A stretch of 45,892 nt of DNA from Brevinema andersonii (GTDB lineage Bacteria > Spirochaetota > Brevinematia > Brevinematales > Brevinemataceae). The notes beneath the pieces are model-generated. The model was given only the letters and a program-made list of their open reading frames with translations, was not told where the DNA came from and did not search any database. Position numbers and translations under genes: made by a program. This document shows, in pieces, positions 16,754 through 25,136 of the stretch (position 1 is its first letter; each line of letters begins with the position of its first letter). Where the stretch lies: NCBI RefSeq assembly GCF_900112165.1, contig NZ_FOKY01000006.1, positions 1-45,892 of the forward strand, written 5' to 3'.

Positions 16754-16779
16754 ATAAGAATACAGAAATGTATTCTTAT
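16754..16779. promoter_or_regulatory. 11-bp palindrome over the rho -10 box and start point
   Basis: ATAAGAATACA (16754-16764), a GAAA spacer, and TGTATTCTTAT (16769-16779) form a perfect inverted repeat. It overlaps the last bases of the rho -10 box and the predicted start point near 16771, so it looks like an operator rather than an RNA hairpin. Confidence 0.5.
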
Positions 16780-16806
16780 TATGCTATAAAATTTTATTTT
16801 CGTCAA
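16778..16806 (-). promoter_or_regulatory. Promoter of rho
   Basis: On the minus strand, TTGACG (16806-16801) and CATAAT (16783-16778) are 17 bases apart. They give a leader of about 60 bases before the rho ATG. Confidence 0.7.
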
Positions 16807-16821
16807 GTTTTTTTATCATTT

Positions 16822-18054
16822 TTATGAATTATTTGTAAAATCCCTCCTTTCTAATTGAATTAACGACTCTTCTGCAGCAAATCTTATTTTATTCTCTTGA
16901 AAGATCTTAACTACTTCCATATGAACTGCATCAGTAGAAGATAATCGCGTAAATGCTGTCGGAATAAAATAGTTCAAACGAAAACGATATGTTGTTCCCT
17001 TGGGTTCCAGAAAAAATACATAAGGTTCTGGATAACGTAATACGCCAGTTACTTTGTTGGTAGCTTGTACCAATAGTTCTTTTACGGTCTCCGGAGAAGC
17101 ATCGCTTGCATGAGTCGTATAGTATATAACAACACGCATTCGTTTTACTGGCTGGGAAAGGTTCGTAATAACCATTTTTGCTAGAATCCCGTTTGGAATG
17201 ATGATAATTTCTTCATTAAATGTCCGTAATTTTGTACTTCTATAGCCTATTTGGAAGATAATCCCTTCATTACCGTTTTCGAGAATAACATAATCGCCTT
17301 CGGTATAGGTTTCGTCGAGCATCAGGCTGATGCCTCCAAAAACATGTGATAATGCGTCTTGCAGGGCAAAACCAACAACAAGCCCAGCAATCCCCAAACC
17401 GGCCAGTATAGGACCTAACTGAACCCCCCATAGCCCTAATAATACAGTAATAAAAATTACTGTCCATGCGGCTCTGGTTATTCGTGAGAATACAATAAAA
17501 ACGTTTTTGTTGCGGAAAAACTTTATTCTGTTATCGGATGAGTGATAGATGAGAATAGCACGAGAATAGATCGACAAAATCCTCCGTGAAACAATGTAAA
17601 GCAGCCAAAGCAGAATAGAAAATAAGATAATTCTTAATACACGGGTGAGAGCTTCAGGCAAGTTAAGTACGTCCAGTCCAAGAATAACCCCTAAAATCAA
17701 CCCTGACCATAGAAATTGCGGAGATGATAGAGATGTCCATACACGCCGCCAAAAGAATTTTTTAGAAGATAACGCTTTTTTGCCTGTAATGTAAAGTGTC
17801 CAGCGTAGCATTAAAGTGATAATTAATGCAATCATCACAATCAGCAAAAACCCAGCGTATGGTTCAGAAGCAAGAATATCACCTAGTGTTTTAACTATAG
17901 AGTTTGATGAAGAACGAGCCATATTAATTAATTCTTGTGTGGAACTCACGGCAGATTGTTTTACTTCCATAGTATTGGTATTTTGCACGGAATTGGTGTC
18001 CGAAAACATATTGGAGAAATTCATTTGTAATGTCCTGATGAGTGATGAAAACAT
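16822..18054 (-). CDS. MscS-family mechanosensitive channel
   Basis: This small-conductance channel opens under membrane tension and releases solutes on osmotic downshock. From the ATG at 18054, with a GAGG site, it has 410 residues. About four membrane helices precede the pore helix, whose LAGLGIAGLVVGFALQ pattern is the glycine/alanine-rich TM3 of MscS. The beta domain (FGGISLMLDETYTEGDYV) and the C-terminal mixed domain follow. An earlier in-frame ATG at 18111 overlaps the cca gene and lacks a site. It lies 13 bases after cca and is probably co-transcribed with it. Confidence 0.9.
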   Translation of the reverse strand: MFSSLIRTLQMNFSNMFSDTNSVQNTNTMEVKQSAVSSTQELINMARSSSNSIVKTLGDILASEPYAGFLLIVMIALIITLMLRWTLYITGKKALSSKKFFWRRVWTSLSSPQFLWSGLILGVILGLDVLNLPEALTRVLRIILFSILLWLLYIVSRRILSIYSRAILIYHSSDNRIKFFRNKNVFIVFSRITRAAWTVIFITVLLGLWGVQLGPILAGLGIAGLVVGFALQDALSHVFGGISLMLDETYTEGDYVILENGNEGIIFQIGYRSTKLRTFNEEIIIIPNGILAKMVITNLSQPVKRMRVVIYYTTHASDASPETVKELLVQATNKVTGVLRYPEPYVFFLEPKGTTYRFRLNYFIPTAFTRLSSTDAVHMEVVKIFQENKIRFAAEESLIQLERRDFTNNS

Positions 18055-18067
18055 AACTGCCTCTTTT

Positions 18068-19483
18068 TTATTGGACTTCTGTCTTACGCAAATAAGTACG
18101 TATTTGTTCATGAAGATCGTGTTTGTTGTTTAATGTAGGATCATCAAGTACCAGTTCCAGTAGATGCCTAAGTATTTCACCAATTAGAGGTGATGGCTGC
18201 AAATTGAATTCTTCTATCAATATATTGCCGTTTATATGGAGGTCGCTGATTTTTAAAGCGGCATCTTCCTCGAGAATTTGATCAATTCGTTTTTTGAACT
18301 CTTGAAAAATATGAGGACTTTGTTTTTTGGTGCCACTGCCTAAACGATCTGCTTCACGTAGAAAAAACAACTCGCGCAAGAAAGCCTGATCTCCATCAAA
18401 CCGCCTTAAAAATCTCCGGATTGCACCATCTGTCCAGTCTTTTGTGTAGTAAAACATATGCATTTCCACTAAAAGTACTGCTTTTTCGCGTTGTTCGTTG
18501 GAAAATTTCAACCGTTTCATGATTTTATCGGTCATTTTTGCGCCAATAATTTCATGATTATAAAAAACATTCCCATTGCCAATCTTGAGTGCGAAATTTT
18601 TTGCCCGTGGCTTACCCACATCGTGTAATAATGCCGCAAATTTAGTAATAGGATCATCAGAACGAATAAGATCACATGTTTTACAGTTATGGGTATAAAC
18701 ATCATAACGATGAAATTCATTTTGTTCTACTCCGTAACCTTCTAAGAGCTCCGGAAGAATATATTTCAAAAGATCGCTCGTACGCATAGCTTCGAGGCCT
18801 ATCGAAGGCTGGTCAGAGCACAACATTTTTAACAGTTCATCGCGGATTCTTTCATGAGAAACAGCTGTAATATTTTGTGATAGTGCTTTAATGGCAGCAA
18901 AAGTATTTTCCTCTATAGAAAATCCAAGTGTAGCAGCAAATCGGCATGCTCGAATCATGCGTAACGCGTCTTCACGGAATCGTTCCATGGGATCACCGAC
19001 TGTGCGGATAATTTTATTTTTGATATCTTCTCTGCCATGAAACGGATCATGAATCATTTTTGTGATAGGATCTGCAGAGATCGCGTTGATCGTAAAATCA
19101 CGTCGTGACAAATCTTCTTCAATAGAATGGGTAAATTTAACATGATCAGGATGCCGGCTGTCCGAATAAAAACCATCCAAACGGTATGTGGTTATTTCAT
19201 AGTGCTTGTTATTTAAAACAAGAGTCACAGTGCCATGTGCTAGACCTGTGGGAACAATAAAGCAGTTTTTAATCGGTTTAAAAACTGCTTTAACCTGATC
19301 AGGAGAGGCCGAAGTTGCCAGATCGAAATCAATATTTTTTTGGTTTCTTAAAGCATCTCGCACCGCACCGCCTACTAGTTTCAGTTCGAAACCTTGGTGA
19401 TTTAAGATATTGGAAATAAATAAGATGTCGTCAGGAATCGCTTGAGGAAACAGTTTTTGCACGCTTGAACTCCAATTTTTCAA
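18068..19483 (-). CDS. cca: CCA tRNA nucleotidyltransferase with HD domain
   Basis: This enzyme of the class II nucleotidyltransferase family builds the 3'-CCA of tRNAs, or only part of it where a second enzyme exists. The 471 residues carry LVGGAVRDALR (37-47), the metal-binding D52-F-D54 motif, the RRDFTINA segment, and an HD domain (LLHDVGKPRA). The start is a TTG preceded by an AAAGG site eight bases away; a GTG seven codons later is the alternative. None of the three tRNAs in this window encodes CCA, so such an enzyme is needed. Confidence 0.9.
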   Translation of the reverse strand: MKNWSSSVQKLFPQAIPDDILFISNILNHQGFELKLVGGAVRDALRNQKNIDFDLATSASPDQVKAVFKPIKNCFIVPTGLAHGTVTLVLNNKHYEITTYRLDGFYSDSRHPDHVKFTHSIEEDLSRRDFTINAISADPITKMIHDPFHGREDIKNKIIRTVGDPMERFREDALRMIRACRFAATLGFSIEENTFAAIKALSQNITAVSHERIRDELLKMLCSDQPSIGLEAMRTSDLLKYILPELLEGYGVEQNEFHRYDVYTHNCKTCDLIRSDDPITKFAALLHDVGKPRAKNFALKIGNGNVFYNHEIIGAKMTDKIMKRLKFSNEQREKAVLLVEMHMFYYTKDWTDGAIRRFLRRFDGDQAFLRELFFLREADRLGSGTKKQSPHIFQEFKKRIDQILEEDAALKISDLHINGNILIEEFNLQPSPLIGEILRHLLELVLDDPTLNNKHDLHEQIRTYLRKTEVQ

Positions 19484-19502
19484 ATGATGTGCCTTTTATA
19501 CA

Positions 19503-19531
19503 AGTATAATTATTCATTTCAAAAAAATCAA
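19503..19531 (-). promoter_or_regulatory. Promoter of cca-mscS
   Basis: On the minus strand, TTGATT (19531-19526) and TATACT (19508-19503) are 17 bases apart, just before the TTG start of cca. Confidence 0.65.
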
Positions 19532-19579
19532 GAATTATCTTAAAAAACTTGTTTCCGAATTATTTTTTTTGTAATTTTG

Positions 19580-19588
19580 TGGTATAAT
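19580..19588 (+). promoter_or_regulatory. Extended -10 promoter of the GH57 gene
   Basis: TGGTATAAT (19580-19588) is an extended -10 box. No good -35 lies 17 bases upstream, as is usual for this promoter type. The start point near 19595 lies after the ATG at 19577 and so supports the ATG at 19622. Confidence 0.55.
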
Positions 19589-19621
19589 GCAGAGAATGCA
19601 ATATTTTCAAAGGAAAAAGCT

Positions 19622-21997
19622 ATGAAAAAAAACTTTTTTATTTTGCACGGGCATTTTTATCAGCCGCCACGTGAAAATCCCTGGTCAGGCTATGTAGACC
19701 GGCAAATTTCTGCCTATCCTTACAACGACTGGAATACTAAAATTAATACGGAATGTTATGCAGCTTGTACTCGCACTCCGGTTTTGGAGGGCGAAGAAGT
19801 CTTGATGACAGTGAATTGCTATGAGTATTTGTCGTTCAACTTTGGACCAACTCTGCTTGCATGGATGCAGAATTTAGATGCTGACCCGCAAACCCTTAAG
19901 CGCATCATTGAAGCTGATAAGATTTCTGTCAGTAGAAATTATGGTCACGGTAACGCAATTGCCCAGGTATATAATCATATGATTATGCCGCTGGCCAGCG
20001 AAAGAGATCAATATACACAAGCATTGTGGGGGTTGACTGACTTCAAACGCCGCTTTGGGCGCGACTCCGAAGGCTTGTGGCTGGGCGAAACTGCTATCAA
20101 TGAAATTACCGCTGCAATTTTAGTAGATTGTGGGGTTAAGTTTGTGATTTTGTCTCCATTTCAAGCCGCTGCAGAAGCCAATCCCGGAGGCCAACGTATT
20201 GATGTCGAAGGAGGTAAAATCAGTGCTAATCGTCCTTACATCCTCAATACTAAAAATGGGTCATTGGCTGTATTTTTTTATGATGCTCAGCTTGCATCGG
20301 GGATTAGTTTCGGGAATTTGCTGAGCGATTCTAATAATCTTTTGGCTGCGGTCCGAAGCGCTTTTGCTGCTCAGGATTCTGAAGTTAGACTTGTTCATAC
20401 GGCAACTGACGGTGAAGTTTACGGCCATCACAAGCCTTACGGTAATATGGCATTAGCACGCCTTGTTTATGATATTATCTCAGAGACTGATCCGGAGTTT
20501 GTGTTTACCAATTACGGCCGTTTTCTTGCAGACAATCCTCCTACTGTCGAATGTTTTCTGCTTCCCGGAAAAGACGGACTTGGTACCGCGTGGAGCTGTG
20601 CCCATGGGGTAGGGCGCTGGCATGAAGATTGTGGCTGTCATACCGGAGGTCTTGACTCGTGGAATCAAAAATGGCGTACTCCCCTTAGGGAAGCATTTGA
20701 TTATTTACGTGACGAAATCCAAAAAATTATTGCATTCAAGCTTGACGGGCTGGTTCAGGACGTTTGGCAGGCGCGCAATGATTTTGCTATACCGTTCATG
20801 AGTAATGATCCTCAAGATTATGAAGTGTTTTTTGCCAAGCATCAAGTAAAAACACTCTCCGAACAAGAACGATTTTTCGTTATTAAAATGATGGAAGCGC
20901 TGCATTATGCAATGCTTATGTATACAAGTTGTGGCTGGTTTTTTTCGGATATTTCAGGCATTGAGACTATCCAAGATTTGCTTTATGCTCAGCGCGCTTA
21001 TGAATTTGTTCAGGATTTTCTCGACCCTGCTGTTTATGAAACATTCCTGAATATTTTGGATAAAGGTATGAGTAACGTTGTAGGTCAAGGCACTGGAAAA
21101 CAGGTTCTCTTGAGTTCTGTGAAAGAGTCGCGTCTTGATTTTGCAACTCTTAAACAATATGTCTGCTGGTATGCACTTAGGGAGGGGTTTCAGGATGTTC
21201 AAACCGTGACTAATGAATTTTCCGTTGCTCAAGTATGGGCTGATCCCAATCATGACCGTTATGTATTTAAATTTTTTAATTATATGGGGTTAAATATTCA
21301 TACGGCATTCTGCCTGATGTCAAAGGGCTCAGATTGGAGCGGACATCTTTGTTGGATTGATCTTGATGAAAATGATTCTCATGATTTCGATGAAAATTTT
21401 TGGAGTCAAGCAGAAACTTGGAATGTATCACAGTTATCGACATTACCACTGCTGCTACGCATAAGATTCATTGCACGTAGTATTCATTATGAAATGATCC
21501 GCGGTTACCGCCATAAACGCGCAGAAGGGACTTTGTCTCTTGATGCAGTTTGGGGAGCAGAAAATCTTTTGCTACCTTATGAAAAAAGGGTTTTAGTATT
21601 TCATTATGCAATGCGTGTGCATCAATTTGCATTAGATCTGGCGTATGACGACAGGGACTATTTTTTGGATGTGTTTTTACGGGAAGCTGTGCTCCTTAAA
21701 AAAAGTGCCGATTCGCTTCAAGAAGCAGCTTTGTATCTTGAGCCTGTTGTGATTGCACTGGAAGTTTTTTTACAGAGTGCCCTCAAACAGAAAAGCGCTG
21801 AAATGCTGAAAGACGGCCGGATTATTTTCTGGGGAATCAAGGATTCTGTCAGCGCGCAGTATATGGATAAATTTAGAGATTTGATCTATGAATACCATAA
21901 ATCGACAATATTTTCTATTAATAATCCACTGTTTCTTATGGAGTTCAAAAGTCTTATGGAGGATTTAGGGTTTGCTAATAGCTCGATAAATATCTAA
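19622..21997 (+). CDS. Glycoside hydrolase family 57 / DUF3536 protein
   Basis: The 791-residue protein has the GH57 signature at its N-terminus (LHGHFYQPPRENPW, about 8-21). Further on are GLWLGETAINE, which carries the likely catalytic glutamate, and ATDGEVYGHH, which carries the likely acid/base aspartate. The remaining C-terminal half matches the DUF3536 type of large GH57 proteins. GH57 enzymes cut or rearrange alpha-glucans such as glycogen. It has no signal peptide, so it is probably cytoplasmic. The start at 19622 has an AAAGGA site. No other glycogen genes are adjacent, so the exact reaction is open. Confidence 0.85.
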   Translation: MKKNFFILHGHFYQPPRENPWSGYVDRQISAYPYNDWNTKINTECYAACTRTPVLEGEEVLMTVNCYEYLSFNFGPTLLAWMQNLDADPQTLKRIIEADKISVSRNYGHGNAIAQVYNHMIMPLASERDQYTQALWGLTDFKRRFGRDSEGLWLGETAINEITAAILVDCGVKFVILSPFQAAAEANPGGQRIDVEGGKISANRPYILNTKNGSLAVFFYDAQLASGISFGNLLSDSNNLLAAVRSAFAAQDSEVRLVHTATDGEVYGHHKPYGNMALARLVYDIISETDPEFVFTNYGRFLADNPPTVECFLLPGKDGLGTAWSCAHGVGRWHEDCGCHTGGLDSWNQKWRTPLREAFDYLRDEIQKIIAFKLDGLVQDVWQARNDFAIPFMSNDPQDYEVFFAKHQVKTLSEQERFFVIKMMEALHYAMLMYTSCGWFFSDISGIETIQDLLYAQRAYEFVQDFLDPAVYETFLNILDKGMSNVVGQGTGKQVLLSSVKESRLDFATLKQYVCWYALREGFQDVQTVTNEFSVAQVWADPNHDRYVFKFFNYMGLNIHTAFCLMSKGSDWSGHLCWIDLDENDSHDFDENFWSQAETWNVSQLSTLPLLLRIRFIARSIHYEMIRGYRHKRAEGTLSLDAVWGAENLLLPYEKRVLVFHYAMRVHQFALDLAYDDRDYFLDVFLREAVLLKKSADSLQEAALYLEPVVIALEVFLQSALKQKSAEMLKDGRIIFWGIKDSVSAQYMDKFRDLIYEYHKSTIFSINNPLFLMEFKSLMEDLGFANSSINI

Positions 21998-22007
21998 TTA
22001 AAATAGT

Positions 22008-22036
22008 TTGCGCCAAACGAATTTTTATTGTATAAT
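22008..22036 (+). promoter_or_regulatory. Promoter of the TPR/exported protein run
   Basis: TTGCGC (22008-22013) and a perfect TATAAT (22031-22036) are 17 bases apart. The first gene begins 45 bases further on. Confidence 0.55.
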
Positions 22037-22081
22037 ATATGAATACGAGTTAATATTTCACTTTCGTTAGGAAAAGGGGCA

Positions 22082-23206
22082 ATGAGAGCAGATTTTTCAG
22101 CAGATATCAATTTGGCAAAGCATTTATCTATTCAAAAAAAATATAAAGAAGCACGTAAAAAATATATGGAATTGCTCGGCCAAATTGGAAATATGAACTG
22201 TATGCAGCAAGTAATGATTTTTGCTGGCCTGGGTCATATTTCTAGGATCAAATTGCTGTTCTCAGAAGCCGTGGAATATTTTGAAAAAGCTCTCAAACTA
22301 GAACCTAAAAACCGGTTTGCTCTCAATGGGATCGCAAATAGTTATCGAGGCTTGAAAAATCATTCCCGGGAAATACACTGGTGGAAGCAACTTTTGAGCT
22401 ATCATCCTCATGATTTTTTAGCTATGAATCGTTTAGCAGACGCGTATCGCCATAAAAATGATAACGATCAAGCTGAAATATTATATTTACAGTCTCTTGA
22501 GTTAAAACATAATAATAAATTTGCATTAATGGGGCTAGGTGATTTATATTTTAAGCAGAAAAAGTATAATCTGACTCTGAAATATTGGGAAAAACTGCTA
22601 ATACTACATCCTGAGTTTATCAATATTATGACGATGGTAGCTAATATTTACCGTATGCGGAAAAATTTTACTGATGCGTTGTACTACTACAAAAAAGCTT
22701 ATGAAATTGCACCTTCTAATAATTATGTATTATTTGGGATTGCAGATACGTTGCGCGGACAACTTTTGTATCGAGATTCCATTGCGTATTGGGAGCAGTG
22801 CTTTAGCAACAATAAAAATGATACCCGTGTTTTGACCCGCTTAGGAGATATGTATATGCAGTGTGCTATGATAGAAGAAGCGGAAAAGGTGTATATCAGA
22901 GCCTGGGAACAAAATAAAGATAAATACGGCTATCTTGGGCTAATAAAATTTGAAGCTTTCCAGAAAAATTACCAAAAAGTAATAGAAATGATACAAAAAA
23001 TGTTAAAAACTTCAGAGACTGAGAATCGTGTGGTGGCGATTATTGTGGAAATTTTGTTTTCTATAGGACATAAAGATAAAATATATAATCTTTTGTCTCC
23101 TTATGTTGATTTAAAAGATATAGGGATGTTTTCGAGGCTGATGGTTCAAGATATGGTAAATTTTAGAAATAATACGGATACAATAGGTAATATAATAGAT
23201 GAATAA
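22082..23206 (+). CDS. TPR-repeat protein
   Basis: The 374 residues form about nine tetratricopeptide repeats, for example AVEYFEKALKLEPKNRFALNGIA and ALYYYKKAYEIAPSNNYVLFGIA. Such repeats stack into a protein-binding surface. There is no signal peptide or membrane helix, so it is likely cytoplasmic. A strong AGGAAAAGGGG site precedes the ATG. It leads a five-gene plus-strand run and overlaps the next gene by eight bases. The partner and job are unknown; TPR proteins in such runs are common in spirochaetes. Confidence 0.75.
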   Translation: MRADFSADINLAKHLSIQKKYKEARKKYMELLGQIGNMNCMQQVMIFAGLGHISRIKLLFSEAVEYFEKALKLEPKNRFALNGIANSYRGLKNHSREIHWWKQLLSYHPHDFLAMNRLADAYRHKNDNDQAEILYLQSLELKHNNKFALMGLGDLYFKQKKYNLTLKYWEKLLILHPEFINIMTMVANIYRMRKNFTDALYYYKKAYEIAPSNNYVLFGIADTLRGQLLYRDSIAYWEQCFSNNKNDTRVLTRLGDMYMQCAMIEEAEKVYIRAWEQNKDKYGYLGLIKFEAFQKNYQKVIEMIQKMLKTSETENRVVAIIVEILFSIGHKDKIYNLLSPYVDLKDIGMFSRLMVQDMVNFRNNTDTIGNIIDE

Positions 23207-23765
23207 AAAATTCTTTTATGTTTTTTTAACTGTTGTGATTTTGGGAAATAAGAATTGGAGTTACTTTCCTGATGACATGTATTTTTTCGATTTTATACCG
23301 GACACTATTGAATATTTTGTTTCAGAATCAGGAGATAAAATACGATTTCGTCGTATACTGGACATGACAGAAAATAATTTTTATTTTAACAGTATGCTTC
23401 AAATTTTTTCACGTAATGAAGAGTTCAATTATCATTTGAAATTTTCTGTGTCCGATAAAGGGGATATTTTTTTGATGCGAATAGATGATGGTTTTTTTTC
23501 TGCAGATTTTTCTAAACCTTTGTTTATTTTGCCGCGTGCTTCGGCTATAGAAGAACCCTTTGATCAGACAATTGGCAATAATATTTCGTTATCCAAAATA
23601 CAAGCTGTTCAGCCTAAAGGAGTGAGTTTCCGCCTGCTTTTGGGAGTTCGGGAATATATTCTGCATTTTGAATACCTTAAAGGTCTGCAGATGATAAAAA
23701 CTCCTGATGATGTTTTCAAACGCACTACGTTGAGAGTTTTTAATTTAACGAAGTACAAGGAATAA
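23199..23765 (+). CDS. Exported protein of unknown function
   Basis: This 188-residue protein starts with a short basic and hydrophobic export signal (MNKKFFYVFLTVVILG). It is rich in aromatic residues and beta-like segments. I recognise no family, catalytic motif or lipobox cysteine. It lies between two TPR genes, overlapping the first by eight bases and preceding the second by two, so the three are almost certainly translated from one mRNA. Confidence 0.6.
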   Translation: MNKKFFYVFLTVVILGNKNWSYFPDDMYFFDFIPDTIEYFVSESGDKIRFRRILDMTENNFYFNSMLQIFSRNEEFNYHLKFSVSDKGDIFLMRIDDGFFSADFSKPLFILPRASAIEEPFDQTIGNNISLSKIQAVQPKGVSFRLLLGVREYILHFEYLKGLQMIKTPDDVFKRTTLRVFNLTKYKE

Positions 23766-23767
23766 TA

Positions 23768-24460
23768 ATGGATCGAAATTTGAATGAAGAAATGGAAGAA
23801 CTGCTCAACCGGTGCGCTGAAACAGGTGACTATAATAAGGCTGCGGATGAATTATTGATATATCTGGAGAAGATGCCTGATAATCCGTTAATTTGTTTTT
23901 ATTTGGGTCTAGTTTTGGTGCGTTTGAAAAATTATCAGAGTGGTATTCGTTATCTTGAACAGGCTAAAAATGCGAAATTGGATCCTGGTCAGAAGTTACG
24001 TTGTTTAGTTTTTTTGGGAAAAGCTTATGCTGATGTGAAAGCATACAGTAAGGCTGAGCGAGCTTTTCGTGAAGCTCTGCAGACAGGAGTGCCCGAACCT
24101 GGCGCTTATTCGGCGTTGGGTGTGGTGTTCTACGAACGTAGTATGGTAAATCAAGCGATTGATGCTCTTAAGAAAGCTCTCGAAATTGATCCGAATTATC
24201 CTGGAGCATTGAATAATTTAGGTTATATTCTCATTGAAACCAAAAAAGATATTTCTGAGGGCATTCGCCTTTGCACTCAAGCAGTACAGCTTGATCCCAA
24301 TAATCCGGCATATAGAGACAGCTTGGGGAAAGCTTTGATGGATAACGGTTTTTATGAAGAAGCAAAAACTGAGTTGGAAAAAGCATTTGAATTGTCTCCC
24401 GATAATGAAATTGTAGCCGGACACCTTTACGAATTAAAGAAATTGACGGAGGGAGTATGA
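23768..24460 (+). CDS. TPR-repeat protein
   Basis: The 230 residues hold about five tetratricopeptide repeats, among them INQAIDALKKALEIDPNYPG-like units (AIDALKKALEIDPNYPGALN) and AKTELEKAFELSPDNE. No export signal is visible. An AAGGA site lies seven bases before the ATG, and the last four bases overlap the start of the next gene (ATGA). It probably acts as an assembly or scaffold protein with its neighbours, but nothing in the sequence names the partner. Confidence 0.75.
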   Translation: MDRNLNEEMEELLNRCAETGDYNKAADELLIYLEKMPDNPLICFYLGLVLVRLKNYQSGIRYLEQAKNAKLDPGQKLRCLVFLGKAYADVKAYSKAERAFREALQTGVPEPGAYSALGVVFYERSMVNQAIDALKKALEIDPNYPGALNNLGYILIETKKDISEGIRLCTQAVQLDPNNPAYRDSLGKALMDNGFYEEAKTELEKAFELSPDNEIVAGHLYELKKLTEGV

Positions 24461-25128
24461 AAAAATTCATACTGTTGGGTCTTATTTTCAGTGTATCGTT
24501 GTCATTTGGAAAGGAAAAAACAAAACAAGATCCTCTTACAAAACCTTATAATCCTTTTTCACTGATTATGCCTGCAAAAGAATTGCTCGTTCAGATGCCG
24601 GTCGACCGTGTACTTGACATGGGTGCTAGTGCTTATGGACATGGTTTTTATGGACGGGCTTTGTATTTTTATACGAATGTTATAGAACTGTTTTCCAAAG
24701 AACATGCAGCTGTTGCTTGGGCGCATTATGAAGCTGCTTATATTTATAACAGACGGTTTCAGCGGGAAAAAGCGTTAGAGCATTTGGATGCTATTTTAGC
24801 GATGCCTCAAGCACCCGCTACGGTTCAAGCTTTGGCACAGACTTTGGCCATTAGAATTAGAAATCCTAAAGCATATCGTGTATATTTGAAACAGGAAGAC
24901 TCTGTTTTTTTAGCTGATAAGAAGGCTAAATATGTTTTAGACAAACAGATAGCTAAAGAAGAAGCTGCTGCTGATAAAGCACGGCGTGCTTTACAAAAAG
25001 AACGTAAAAGGCGCGAAAAAGCAGAACGAAAAGCTTTGCAAGCAGCACAAAAAGTAGAGCAAAAGGCTCGGCAAAGACAAGCAAAAGAAGATGAAAAATT
25101 AGATAAATTATCCAAAGAATCATTTTAG
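24457..25128 (+). CDS. Exported protein with TPR-like core and charged tail
   Basis: The 223-residue protein has a signal peptide (MKKFILLGLIFSVSLSFG) and a helical middle with at least one TPR-like pair (AVAWAHYEAAYIYNRRFQREKALEHLDAIL). The last 70 residues are an Ala/Lys/Glu/Arg-rich coiled-coil tail (about 155-220). A GGAGG site precedes the start, which overlaps the previous gene by four bases. The tail may bind the cell wall or another periplasmic partner, but this is a guess from composition. Confidence 0.65.
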   Translation: MKKFILLGLIFSVSLSFGKEKTKQDPLTKPYNPFSLIMPAKELLVQMPVDRVLDMGASAYGHGFYGRALYFYTNVIELFSKEHAAVAWAHYEAAYIYNRRFQREKALEHLDAILAMPQAPATVQALAQTLAIRIRNPKAYRVYLKQEDSVFLADKKAKYVLDKQIAKEEAAADKARRALQKERKRREKAERKALQAAQKVEQKARQRQAKEDEKLDKLSKESF

Positions 25129-25136
25129 GGTATTTT

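Noticed and set aside
24825-25115. A 96-codon minus-strand frame rich in Ser, Ala and Phe
   Set aside because: It is the mirror of the Ala/Lys/Glu-rich tail of the exported protein on the plus strand, an artefact of codon composition.
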